A stretch of 64,000 nt of DNA, from the NCBI GenBank assembly GCA_017416765.1, contig JAFQBE010000014.1:62001-126000 (forward strand), read 5' to 3'. A program made the position numbers and the translations under genes. The stretch's first letter is position 1; each line of letters starts with the position of its first letter. A model generated the notes under the pieces. The model worked only from the letters and a program-made list of their open reading frames with translations, searched no databases and was not told the origin of the DNA. The stretch is from Clostridia bacterium (GTDB taxonomy: Bacteria > Bacillota > Clostridia > Oscillospirales > Acutalibacteraceae). This document shows, one piece after another, positions 1-6,912 of the stretch.

Positions 1-700
1 AACCATTGATTTCCGCCGTATCGGCAAAATTGCAAAGCTTGCAGGCAGCCTGTTTATGGTTGATATGGCTCATATTGCAGGTCTTATCGCGGCAGACTGC
101 CACGATTCTCCCGTACCCTTTGCAGATTTTGTTACAACCACAACCCATAAAACACTCCGCGGTCCCAGAGGCGGTATGATTCTTTGCAAGGAAGAATTTG
201 CAAAGGATATTGATAAGGCAATTTTCCCCGGCAGCCAGGGTGGTCCGCTTATGCATGTTATCGCGGGTAAGGCAGTCTGCTTCGGTGAAGCACTCAAGCC
301 CGAATTCAAGGCATATCAGCAGCAGATTGTCAAGAATGCAAAGGCACTTGCCGCAGCTCTGCTTGAAAAAGGCTTCAACCTTGTTTCAGGCGGTACGGAT
401 AATCACCTTATGCTCGTTGACCTGCGTCCCTTCAATATTACGGGTAAAGAGCTTGAAAAGCGTCTTGATACCGTTTATATTACAGTAAATAAAAACGCTA
501 TCCCCAATGACCCCGAAAAGTTCTTTATCACAAGCGGTGTGCGTATCGGTACAGCCGCCGTAACTTCAAGAGGTCTTGTGGAAGAAGATATGGTAAAAAT
601 TGCAGAGCTTATTCACCTTACTGCAACCGATTACGAAAACAGCGCAGATTATATCCGCGCAGAAGTCAACAAGATTTGCGAGAAATATCCGATTTATTAA
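1..700 (+). CDS. glyA: Serine hydroxymethyltransferase, 3' part
   Basis: This is the C-terminal half or more of the PLP enzyme that interconverts serine and glycine while loading a one-carbon unit onto tetrahydrofolate in the cytoplasm. The open frame runs in from the window edge (first full codon at base 2), so the true start lies outside. The PLP-binding lysine motif [11 protein letters not shown] is visible soon after the edge, followed by [14 protein letters not shown] and the C-terminal [14 protein letters not shown], all typical of GlyA. The end at KYPIY is intact, and a hairpin terminator follows at 731-769. It supplies the folate pool also used by the formate-THF ligase at 17308. The identification is secure; only the 5' end is missing. 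Confidence 0.97.
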   Translation, partial: TIDFRRIGKIAKLAGSLFMVDMAHIAGLIAADCHDSPVPFADFVTTTTHKTLRGPRGGMILCKEEFAKDIDKAIFPGSQGGPLMHVIAGKAVCFGEALKPEFKAYQQQIVKNAKALAAALLEKGFNLVSGGTDNHLMLVDLRPFNITGKELEKRLDTVYITVNKNAIPNDPEKFFITSGVRIGTAAVTSRGLVEEDMVKIAELIHLTATDYENSADYIRAEVNKICEKYPIY

Positions 701-730
701 TTTCGTTACCGGAAATTTACTTTGTGCATT

Positions 731-769
731 TTCAGCCGTCTGCTTTTAATTGCAGTCGGCTGAATTTTT
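731..769 (+). terminator. Intrinsic terminator of glyA
   Basis: Inverted repeat TTCAGCCG-CTGC / GCAG-CGGCTGAA around a short T-rich loop, followed by a run of five T. It lies 30 bases after the glyA stop. Confidence 0.85.
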
Positions 770-841
770 CATTTTTAGCATCAAAATGTTGCAATGTTAC
801 GGCAATGTTACCGATTTGATGAACAAACTGTTAATAAGTTG

Positions 842-871
842 TTGACAAACTATTTCGCAAATTGCTATAAT
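842..871 (+). promoter_or_regulatory. Consensus sigma-A promoter for the first 45-residue peptide
   Basis: Perfect -35 TTGACA (842-847) and perfect -10 TATAAT (866-871) with an 18-base spacer. Transcription should start about 35 bases before the ATG at 907. The ribosome binding site is GGAGGTGAAATA just before that ATG. Confidence 0.85.
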
Positions 872-906
872 AAAGCTACAAAAAACACGGATATGGAGGT
901 GAAATA

Positions 907-1044
907 ATGGAACAGATTCTCGGTTTTGTTGAGCAGCTTCTCGACTACCTTAAAGAAGGCGAAGCAGCTGATATCGTAGGTATGGTTAAGAATTCCGGTA
1001 TCATTGATGTAATCGTTAATTTCTTCAAAGGTCTCTTTGCTTAA
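907..1044 (+). CDS. Small amphipathic peptide 1 (45 aa), PSM-beta-like
   Basis: A 45-residue peptide with no signal peptide or cysteines. It reads MEQILGFVEQ at the start and ends FFKGLFA. It is predicted amphipathic and helical, with net charge about -4. It has its own consensus promoter, a strong GGAGGTG ribosome binding site and a terminator, so a short, highly expressed monocistronic mRNA is likely. The next gene (1263-1400) encodes a peptide of exactly the same length with 17/45 identical residues and no gaps, which shows that this is a real gene and not noise. Length, acidity and the C-terminal pattern SGIID.IV.F.KGL recall staphylococcal beta-type phenol-soluble modulins; the resemblance is by eye. 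It could instead be a leaderless bacteriocin or an unrelated small membrane-active peptide. Confidence 0.75.
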   Translation: MEQILGFVEQLLDYLKEGEAADIVGMVKNSGIIDVIVNFFKGLFA

Positions 1045-1074
1045 TCATTGAATTAAACAGATTGTAAAATTTTT

Positions 1075-1111
1075 CCCCTGTCTGAAAATCTTTTTTCGGG
1101 CAGGGGATTGA
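1075..1111 (+). terminator. Terminator after peptide 1
   Basis: A 12-bp stem, CCCCTGTCTGAA pairing with TTCGGGCAGGGG through two G-U pairs, followed by a T-containing tail. It is 30 bases after the stop at 1044, separating the two peptide genes into independent units. Confidence 0.75.
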
Positions 1112-1195
1112 TTTGTCTTAATATTCTTTAAGCGAATTATCAAGGCAAAGCCAAAGAATTATTGCAGACTTTTTTACTTAATGTATTAAAATGCA

Positions 1196-1224
1196 TTGAC
1201 ATTTTTTGTAAAACATGGTATTTT
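1196..1224 (+). promoter_or_regulatory. Promoter for the second 45-residue peptide
   Basis: -35 TTGACA (1196-1201), 17-base spacer and -10 TATTTT (1219-1224) preceded by an extended -10 TG (1216-1217). The ribosome binding site AGGAGGTGAAAA directly precedes the ATG at 1263. Confidence 0.7.
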
Positions 1225-1262
1225 TATTATAACATTTGAAAGACAATCAGGAGGTGAAAATA

Positions 1263-1400
1263 ATGGATCAGATCATGGAAGTACTCGGTAAGATCGATTT
1301 TGAAAAGATCATCGCTACCATAACAGACATTGTTAAGAAGATCGAAGAATCCGGCATTATCGATAAGATTGTTGAATTCGTAAAGGGCCTCATCGGCTAA
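1263..1400 (+). CDS. Small amphipathic peptide 2 (45 aa), paralogue of the gene at 907
   Basis: A 45-residue peptide beginning MDQIMEVLGK and ending VEFVKGLIG. It aligns end to end without gaps to the peptide at 907-1044; the most conserved parts are the N-terminal M-(E/D)-QI, the central DIV, and the C-terminal SGIID.IV.F.KGL. It is net negative (about -3), Lys/Glu/Asp rich, without cysteine or a signal sequence, and is predicted to be an amphipathic helix. It has its own promoter, ribosome binding site and terminator, so the pair arose by tandem duplication that copied the whole transcription unit. Function unknown; see the gene at 907 for the PSM-beta-like and bacteriocin options. No dedicated exporter or immunity gene is seen nearby. 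Confidence 0.75.
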   Translation: MDQIMEVLGKIDFEKIIATITDIVKKIEESGIIDKIVEFVKGLIG

Positions 1401-1430
1401 TTCCTTCTTGTTAATAAAGTTTATTCCCCG

Positions 1431-1468
1431 GTGCGTCCGTGCCTTTTTTGGTGCGGGCGTGCTTTTTT
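1431..1468 (+). terminator. Terminator after peptide 2
   Basis: A 13-bp GC-rich stem with several G-U pairs (GTGCGTCCGTGCC with GGTGCGGGCGTGC) and a T6 tail. Confidence 0.75.
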
Positions 1469-1495
1469 ATGTGGCTTACAAGCGGTTGACATAAT

Positions 1496-1524
1496 TCCTT
1501 GTGATTATTATAATTAAATTACAA
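1496..1524 (+). promoter_or_regulatory. Consensus promoter of the surface protein gene
   Basis: Perfect TTGACA (1496-1501), 17-base spacer and perfect TATAAT (1519-1524). It is the third consecutive transcription unit here with a consensus sigma-A promoter. Confidence 0.85.
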
Positions 1525-1553
1525 ACTCTGTATTTCAAATGGGGGTATTGGTT

Positions 1554-3527
1554 ATGAAAAAAACATTGCGCGTTATTTCTGCTTTTCTTTGTGCTGTTAT
1601 TGTTTTTTCTTCATTTGGTGTTTCTGCTAATTCTATGACTGATGAAGAACTGGAATTTGAAAAAGAAATGCATTCTGTAGAGGGTTATTTTGGACATTAT
1701 TTTGACACAAGCACTTTTCTTTATGAAACCGTAGACGGTGTTGATTATATTTATATTGTTAATAATGGTGAAGCTACCATTTTAAATATACATATACAAT
1801 ATAGAGGTCCTGAAAAAATTGTTTTAACCTTACCTACAACTCTTGGTGGCTATCCTGTAAAAACAATTGGTTACAGGAGCGATAATGGTTCAGTTAATGT
1901 ATTCTATTATATTTGGTACGGAGAAGAAATTGAGCTTATCTCAGGGAATTATGTTCCCACATATGACCCAGGATTACAATACATTTCAAAGGTTGTTATT
2001 CCGGAAGGCTATGAATATATAGAGTCAGGTTCTTTACAAGTTAATGGTGACGGATATACAATTAATGATATTGAATTTCCAAAGGGATTAAAATCTATTA
2101 ATAATGATTTTTATTCTAATCCAATAGATAATCGTTGTTACCCTAATAAGGTAGATATATCAACTGGAAGAAATCTATCTGTTTTACCTGATTGTATATA
2201 CGAAGGCAATTATGCGAACTACCTTGATATGTTTAAATACGGAAGTTATATTGTTTTGCCTTCCCGCGATAGTTTAATGAGCGTAAATTTAATGGATGCT
2301 ACGGCTGCTTCAAAATATAACTTTTATGTGCCGTCTAATCTATCTTTTGAAAGTATAAGGGATGCTTTATTTTATTATGATGATTTTTATCATGAAGATG
2401 AATGGAAAGCATCTCAAGGATATGAAATTGATGGTGGTGTGAATTATTCTACTCTTTATTTTGCGGCGGATAGCGATATTCCCGAACAGATTGAGGCGTT
2501 GGACGGCGACAATCCCTATCCTATGATTTGTGATTTACCTGTAGCAACCCACATAGCCTTTGACAGCGAGAATGTGAGCGTATCGGTTGGCGAAGTTGTT
2601 GACCTTGAGGCAAAGACCTATCCTGCCGAAGCTGTCTGGACGGCGTGCGATTATGTGTCGAGCAACCCCGAGGTAGTAAAGGTAGACCCATATTCGGGCA
2701 GAATTACCGCCCTTGCCGAGGGTGAAGCAACTATTACCGCAACCCATGTTGAACGCGGCTTTGTTGATACCTGTACCGTTAAGGTTGAAAATAAGCCCGA
2801 ACACATCTGCACACCTGCAGAAAAGTGGAGTGCTGACGAAACGGCGCATTGGCTTGAATGTACCGACCCCGAGTGCGGTGAAATAGTTAATTATGCCGAA
2901 CACAGCGGCGGCAACGCAACCGTAAATGCAAAGGCAGTTTGTGAGCATTGCGGCACAGCTTACGGCGAATATGCGTCGGCTTCGTTTTCCGTTGAACCGG
3001 TAAGCGATATTGCCTACTGCGCACGCGAAAAGCGCGAATATAAAATAACTGTAGCTGAAAACGCTGATAAAATTCAGTTTATCCGCGAGAGCGGTTCAAC
3101 AACAACCTTTGTCCGTTCGCAGGCGGCAGAAATTATTAACAACGGCGATGGAACTGAAACATGGATTCTTGCCGTATCACTGAACAAGGGTAAATACACA
3201 CTTGCCACAAAATACGGCAAGGTTTGGAACAAAAACGGCATTGAATTTGAAATAGTTTTCGACACCCCGAAATGCCGCAGCTTTACAAGCGAAAAGGTAG
3301 GCAACCTTACCACCTTCACGGTTGTAACCGACCCGCAGGTTGCAAAAATTCAGCTCATAACCCAGTCCGGCAATACGCTGACCTATACACAAAGCAACAG
3401 CTACATCGGCGAGGACGGCTTGCGCTACTGGACGGTAGTCCGTAAAATAACCAAGCCCGGCACAATCGGCTTGCGCACAAAATACGGCTATACCTGGACC
3501 ACAACCGATTTTACAATTGATGTTTAA
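1554..3527 (+). CDS. Secreted Ig-like (BIG2-type) surface protein
   Basis: A secreted protein of about 657 residues. The start at 1554 is chosen because GGGGGT lies 7 bases upstream and MKKTLRVISAFLCAVIVFSS is a clear signal peptide; an in-frame ATG at 1539 lacks a ribosome binding site. Residues about 30-300 form a beta-rich region with LRR/BspA-like wording (LPTTLGGYPVKTIGYR, VVIPEGYEYI). A BIG2-like Ig domain follows (VSVSVGEVVDLEAKTYPAEA ... ITALAEGEATITATH), then a CxxC-containing linker (HWLECTDPEC, VCEHCG), then two similar C-terminal ~80-residue modules (IQFIRESGSTTTFV, IQLITQSGNTLTYT). No sortase motif is seen. The 5' half is markedly more AT-rich than the 3' half. Role likely cell-surface or matrix adhesion; no enzyme motif was found. 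Confidence 0.75.
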   Translation: MKKTLRVISAFLCAVIVFSSFGVSANSMTDEELEFEKEMHSVEGYFGHYFDTSTFLYETVDGVDYIYIVNNGEATILNIHIQYRGPEKIVLTLPTTLGGYPVKTIGYRSDNGSVNVFYYIWYGEEIELISGNYVPTYDPGLQYISKVVIPEGYEYIESGSLQVNGDGYTINDIEFPKGLKSINNDFYSNPIDNRCYPNKVDISTGRNLSVLPDCIYEGNYANYLDMFKYGSYIVLPSRDSLMSVNLMDATAASKYNFYVPSNLSFESIRDALFYYDDFYHEDEWKASQGYEIDGGVNYSTLYFAADSDIPEQIEALDGDNPYPMICDLPVATHIAFDSENVSVSVGEVVDLEAKTYPAEAVWTACDYVSSNPEVVKVDPYSGRITALAEGEATITATHVERGFVDTCTVKVENKPEHICTPAEKWSADETAHWLECTDPECGEIVNYAEHSGGNATVNAKAVCEHCGTAYGEYASASFSVEPVSDIAYCAREKREYKITVAENADKIQFIRESGSTTTFVRSQAAEIINNGDGTETWILAVSLNKGKYTLATKYGKVWNKNGIEFEIVFDTPKCRSFTSEKVGNLTTFTVVTDPQVAKIQLITQSGNTLTYTQSNSYIGEDGLRYWTVVRKITKPGTIGLRTKYGYTWTTTDFTIDV

Positions 3528-3536
3528 ACAACAAAA

Positions 3537-3558
3537 GCCACCGCTTTGGTGGCTTTTT
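3537..3558 (+). terminator. Terminator after the surface protein gene
   Basis: GCCACC-GCTTT-GGTGGC stem-loop followed by T5, 10 bases after the stop codon. Confidence 0.85.
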
Positions 3559-3615
3559 AAAATGCGAAATTGAAAGTTAAAAATGTAAAATTGATGGCGG
3601 GACACTCGCACTCGA

Positions 3616-3717
3616 TTATAAAAATGTCATTCTGAACGCAGTGAAGAATCTTTTATCTGCATCTTTTACACATTTAAGTTTCTTCGCTAACGCTCAGAAT
3701 GACAGCGTTTTTTATAG
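3616..3717. repeat. Palindromic interspersed repeat (TGTCATTCTGA family)
   Basis: The arm at 3625-3650 begins TGTCATTCTGAACGCAG and its imperfect inverse at 3679-3704 ends GCTCAGAATGACA. Short A/T runs outside the arms extend the palindrome. A single arm of the same sequence occurs at 15595-15620. The bases just upstream (3560-3615) resemble the internal sequence of the MITE-like element at 27224, so this may be a decayed composite. It lies between two convergent genes. Confidence 0.65.
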
Positions 3718-3775
3718 TCTAATACGGGAAGTTCACCGGTAGCTTTCGGAACACCCTACAATGTATAAAAACAAA

Positions 3776-5263
3776 TTATTTAAGGGGGACAAGGTATTCG
3801 TTCTCAAAGCTTACCATGAACTGCGGGTATTCTTCGTAGGTCCATACCGTTACCTGTTCGTCGCTGTAGGTTACAAGGTCTATAAGGTCGGCAAAGTAAC
3901 GGTCAGACGAATCGTGACGCAGGTTTTTGGCAAACCATGTAATATCGGCATATTTGCAGGTTGATGCGTCAATCATTCTGTCGGGCGATATATGGTTTTT
4001 GCCGCAGGTACATTCCTTTGCCTGAACATAGTTTTCATTGAATGTGCTGCCAAGCGGTGCGCAGCTTGCGCCAAAGGAACTGGCGGCGGTTGTGATTGTG
4101 CCGTCGGACATTCGGCTGCTGTCTGATGTTACGGGGATCATTGAATAGCCGTATTCGGAAATAACAGCCATGTTTTTGCCGTCTTCAAGCAGGACATTAA
4201 TAATATTGTCGGAATTGAGCTGTACATTTTCATGGTAGTAGCGGTTTTTTGCAATAAGCTCTGCATATTTTTGCTTTTCTTCGGGTGTATCAAAAATAAA
4301 GTTTTCGGCATCGTAATATCCGTCGTAAGACATCATTACGAAAAATCCGGGCAGAGTACCCATGCTCTGAATAAGTCCGTCGCCTGCGAGCGCATTGAAG
4401 TTTTTAACAATATAGTTGTTGACATAGTTTATTAGCGGGTCAAACAGCCTTATTTTATCCAGTACAACAAGCACCTTGTGCAGACCTGAAAGTGTTTCGT
4501 TGCCACTCATAAGCTCACCGAGAGCGTACAGAAGTGTATCGCTTTCAAGCAGAAGCTTGCCTGCAAACGGGTCTTCGCAGCAGGCTACACCGTTCATTGC
4601 GCCGCACATGAAAACAGCTGAATGTACATGCTCACGCTCTTCGGGCGTTGCAAGGTAGTAGTATTCATAAAGATAGGTCATCAGAATACTGCCGCCCATG
4701 CTGAATGAAACAAAAGCTACCTTATCGCTGCCTGTTGCCTGCATTACGGCTTCAACATATTCACGAAGCTGTGTTGAAAGCGTGTGTGCATCAAGCCGCC
4801 AATCGTAATGGAAACGGTAGGAATTGCGCTGGCCGTATTCGGGCTTTGGATAGGCTGTGCTTTTATCCTGCATGCCTGTGTCGGGCGCGGGATTGCCGCC
4901 TTCATCGCAGGCGATTGCGCCAAAAAGCGTAACCATTACATCGGTAAGTATTACATTGAGCTTATCGGTATTTTTGAAAATCAATGAAAAAATAAGGTTG
5001 AAAAGGTGCTTTTTTACAAGTCCGAGGATAGCGTCAATGTTCGCAGTCCATATATCAATATCATCATCTTCGGTTTCTGTAGAAATGCCGCGGTAAATCG
5101 GGTCGCCGAAGCCCTGGATTTCAATAATAGGAACATCCTTTTCAAGCGTCTGCAAAGCCTGCTGTACCGTTTCAGCCTGTGCGTTGACACCGGTTGCACC
5201 TATGGAAAAAACAAGGCAGATAACCAATACCAAAGAAATAATCCGTTTAATACTCTTGCCCAT
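3776..5263 (-). CDS. Secreted LCAT-like lipase / acyltransferase
   Basis: A secreted alpha/beta hydrolase of about 495 residues. The start at 5263 is preferred over longer in-frame starts because a GGTGATGTT ribosome binding site and a promoter at 5301-5329 fit it, and MGKSIKRIISLVLVICLVFS is a signal peptide. Visible motifs are the family's oxyanion-side stretch IIEIQGFGDP (~res 46), the FHYDWR motif (~151-156) typical of the lecithin:cholesterol acyltransferase family (PF02450), and the nucleophile elbow SFSMGGS with Ser188. The catalytic Asp/His in the C-terminal third cannot be assigned by eye. The expected reaction is hydrolysis or transfer of a lipid acyl ester outside the cell. It diverges from the ceramidase-like gene at 5452, suggesting a lipid-acting neighbourhood. 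Confidence 0.75.
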   Translation of the reverse strand: MGKSIKRIISLVLVICLVFSIGATGVNAQAETVQQALQTLEKDVPIIEIQGFGDPIYRGISTETEDDDIDIWTANIDAILGLVKKHLFNLIFSLIFKNTDKLNVILTDVMVTLFGAIACDEGGNPAPDTGMQDKSTAYPKPEYGQRNSYRFHYDWRLDAHTLSTQLREYVEAVMQATGSDKVAFVSFSMGGSILMTYLYEYYYLATPEEREHVHSAVFMCGAMNGVACCEDPFAGKLLLESDTLLYALGELMSGNETLSGLHKVLVVLDKIRLFDPLINYVNNYIVKNFNALAGDGLIQSMGTLPGFFVMMSYDGYYDAENFIFDTPEEKQKYAELIAKNRYYHENVQLNSDNIINVLLEDGKNMAVISEYGYSMIPVTSDSSRMSDGTITTAASSFGASCAPLGSTFNENYVQAKECTCGKNHISPDRMIDASTCKYADITWFAKNLRHDSSDRYFADLIDLVTYSDEQVTVWTYEEYPQFMVSFENEYLVPLK

Positions 5264-5300
5264 AACATCACCCTTTTTTATATTGTTTTGCTTTAAAACA

Positions 5301-5329
5301 AATATATCACTGTAATTTTTTGTTGTCAA
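5301..5329 (-). promoter_or_regulatory. Promoter of the LCAT-like lipase gene
   Basis: On the minus strand TTGACA (5324-5329), a 17-base spacer and TATATT (5301-5306). Its position downstream of the longest possible ORF start supports translation from 5263. Confidence 0.7.
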
Positions 5330-5367
5330 TATATACTGTTTTTTCAAAAGCAGGCTGTAAAATTTTC

Positions 5368-5396
5368 TTGCAATTTGTATATACTAATGTTATTAT
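5368..5396 (+). promoter_or_regulatory. Promoter of the ceramidase-like gene
   Basis: TTGCAA (5368-5373), 17-base spacer, TATTAT (5391-5396). It reads toward the ATG at 5452, which has a GGAGGT ribosome binding site. Confidence 0.55.
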
Positions 5397-5451
5397 AAAA
5401 TGAAAGGTATTTTATAATACGGAATTATTTCTTTTATGGAGGTATAAAGAT

Positions 5452-6885
5452 ATGGATATTGCAGATATTGCTGCAAAAGCATTAAAAAAGATTGCAACTG
5501 CAAAGGGAAAAAGCATGGCAAAAAAAGGCGATGCACCCGTAATTGCTAAGGCTGAACCCATCAGAATGAAAAACAGCACAGATGAATTTTTTAATGCAGG
5601 TTTTGCCTGCAAGGAAGTTATGCCTGCTGATGTAACTGCAAAGAAATACTACATAGCCGGCTACAGAATGGACCACCCTGTTACAGGTGTGAACGACCCG
5701 CTTACGGTACGCGCAATGTGGCTTGATGTAAAGGATAACGGCGGCATTGTCATGGTGAGTGTCGATGTTATCGGTCTTACCGGCTTTGAAGTAAACCGCA
5801 TCCGCGAATCACTCAGCGATTTTACAAATCAGACAGGCTGCAAGCTGATTAACATTTCCTGCACACATTCACACGCAAGTATTGACACCGTAGGCTACTG
5901 GGGCAGACTTATGCCTCCGCAGAGCGGCGTTGACAAGGAATATATGGATATGCTTTGCGCTGCAATCAAGGAAGTGTGCATCAAGGCATACGAAAACCGT
6001 AAGGAAGGCAAAATGTATGTCGGTTCGGTTTATGTACCCGATGCTGTTGATACAGGCAGAGCATCTGTTGATGACAGGCTGACACGCTTCCGCTTTGTCC
6101 CTAACGACGGCAGTGACGAAACATGGTTCCTCAACTTCGGCGCACACCCCAACACAATGGGCGGCGACTGCACCGAAGTCAGCGCAGACTACCCCTATTA
6201 TCTGCGTGAAGCCATAAACAAAGTCCAGCCCGTCAATGTTCTTTTCAGCGTAGGTCCGATTGCTTCAATCAATATCAACGATAAGCTTTCAGAGGACAGA
6301 AAGGAAAGAACAAAGCTCGGCGGTGAGCTGCTTGCAAAGGCTGCTTTCAGTATTGATAATGATGAGCTTATGCCGGCTGAAATTACTGTTGTTCACCAGC
6401 CTTATTACGCACCCATTGAAAACTATGTTCTCGCATTTATGTTTATCTTAAAGCTCTGCAATGCCCGTGCATACCCCTGCAAGGACAGCTCTTTGGGTCT
6501 TGCTCTGCTTACTGAAATGAATTACATAAAAATCGGTACACAGAAGATTCTTACCCTCGGCGGTGAAACCTTTGCCGAAAATGTTGACGGCAAGTATTTT
6601 GATGCTACAAATTCAGGCACAGGCATCGGTCCCGAAGTAAATGCAAAGCCGCTGCGCGAAATTGCAAACGATGATAAGCTCATTATCTTCGGCGTTACCA
6701 ACGATATGACAGGTTACATGGTGCCCACAAACAATGTTGTTCTGCACCCGACTCAGGCTTATCTTTCAAGCTACAGAGATAACCTTGACCGCAACCATTA
6801 CCACGAAACAAACGGTCTGAGCGCACAGATTACTCATGTTGTTGCCGGTCTGTTTGAAGATATCATCAAAAGAACAGAAGGCTGA
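5452..6885 (+). CDS. Neutral/alkaline ceramidase-like hydrolase
   Basis: A 477-residue protein resembling the N-terminal metal-dependent domain of neutral/alkaline non-lysosomal ceramidases (PF04734), which cleave the amide bond of ceramide. The family signature is visible around residues 130-145 as NISCTHSHASIDTVGYWG, preceded by an AGYRMDHPVTGVNDPLTVRA stretch that starts such domains, and followed by FGAHPNTMGG (~226-235) with a further metal-binding histidine. There is no signal peptide; the first 40 residues are Lys/Ala-rich, so the protein is probably cytoplasmic. It is shorter than full ceramidases and lacks their C-terminal domain, so the substrate could be another amide. The 27-base gap to the double metallophosphoesterase at 6913 indicates an operon. 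Confidence 0.7.
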   Translation: MDIADIAAKALKKIATAKGKSMAKKGDAPVIAKAEPIRMKNSTDEFFNAGFACKEVMPADVTAKKYYIAGYRMDHPVTGVNDPLTVRAMWLDVKDNGGIVMVSVDVIGLTGFEVNRIRESLSDFTNQTGCKLINISCTHSHASIDTVGYWGRLMPPQSGVDKEYMDMLCAAIKEVCIKAYENRKEGKMYVGSVYVPDAVDTGRASVDDRLTRFRFVPNDGSDETWFLNFGAHPNTMGGDCTEVSADYPYYLREAINKVQPVNVLFSVGPIASININDKLSEDRKERTKLGGELLAKAAFSIDNDELMPAEITVVHQPYYAPIENYVLAFMFILKLCNARAYPCKDSSLGLALLTEMNYIKIGTQKILTLGGETFAENVDGKYFDATNSGTGIGPEVNAKPLREIANDDKLIIFGVTNDMTGYMVPTNNVVLHPTQAYLSSYRDNLDRNHYHETNGLSAQITHVVAGLFEDIIKRTEG

Positions 6886-6912
6886 AAATAAGTAAGAAAC
6901 AGGAGAAAAGCA

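Noticed and set aside
907-1400. Small peptides as a toxin-antitoxin pair or leaderless bacteriocin with immunity gene.
   Set aside because: The two peptides are paralogues, not a toxin and an unlike antidote, and no transporter or immunity gene is adjacent. The bacteriocin option remains open but is not supported by basic charge or Trp-rich sequence.
1539-1553. An earlier in-frame ATG for the Ig-like surface protein.
   Set aside because: It has no ribosome binding site and would put five residues before an excellent signal peptide; GGGGGT sits correctly for 1554.
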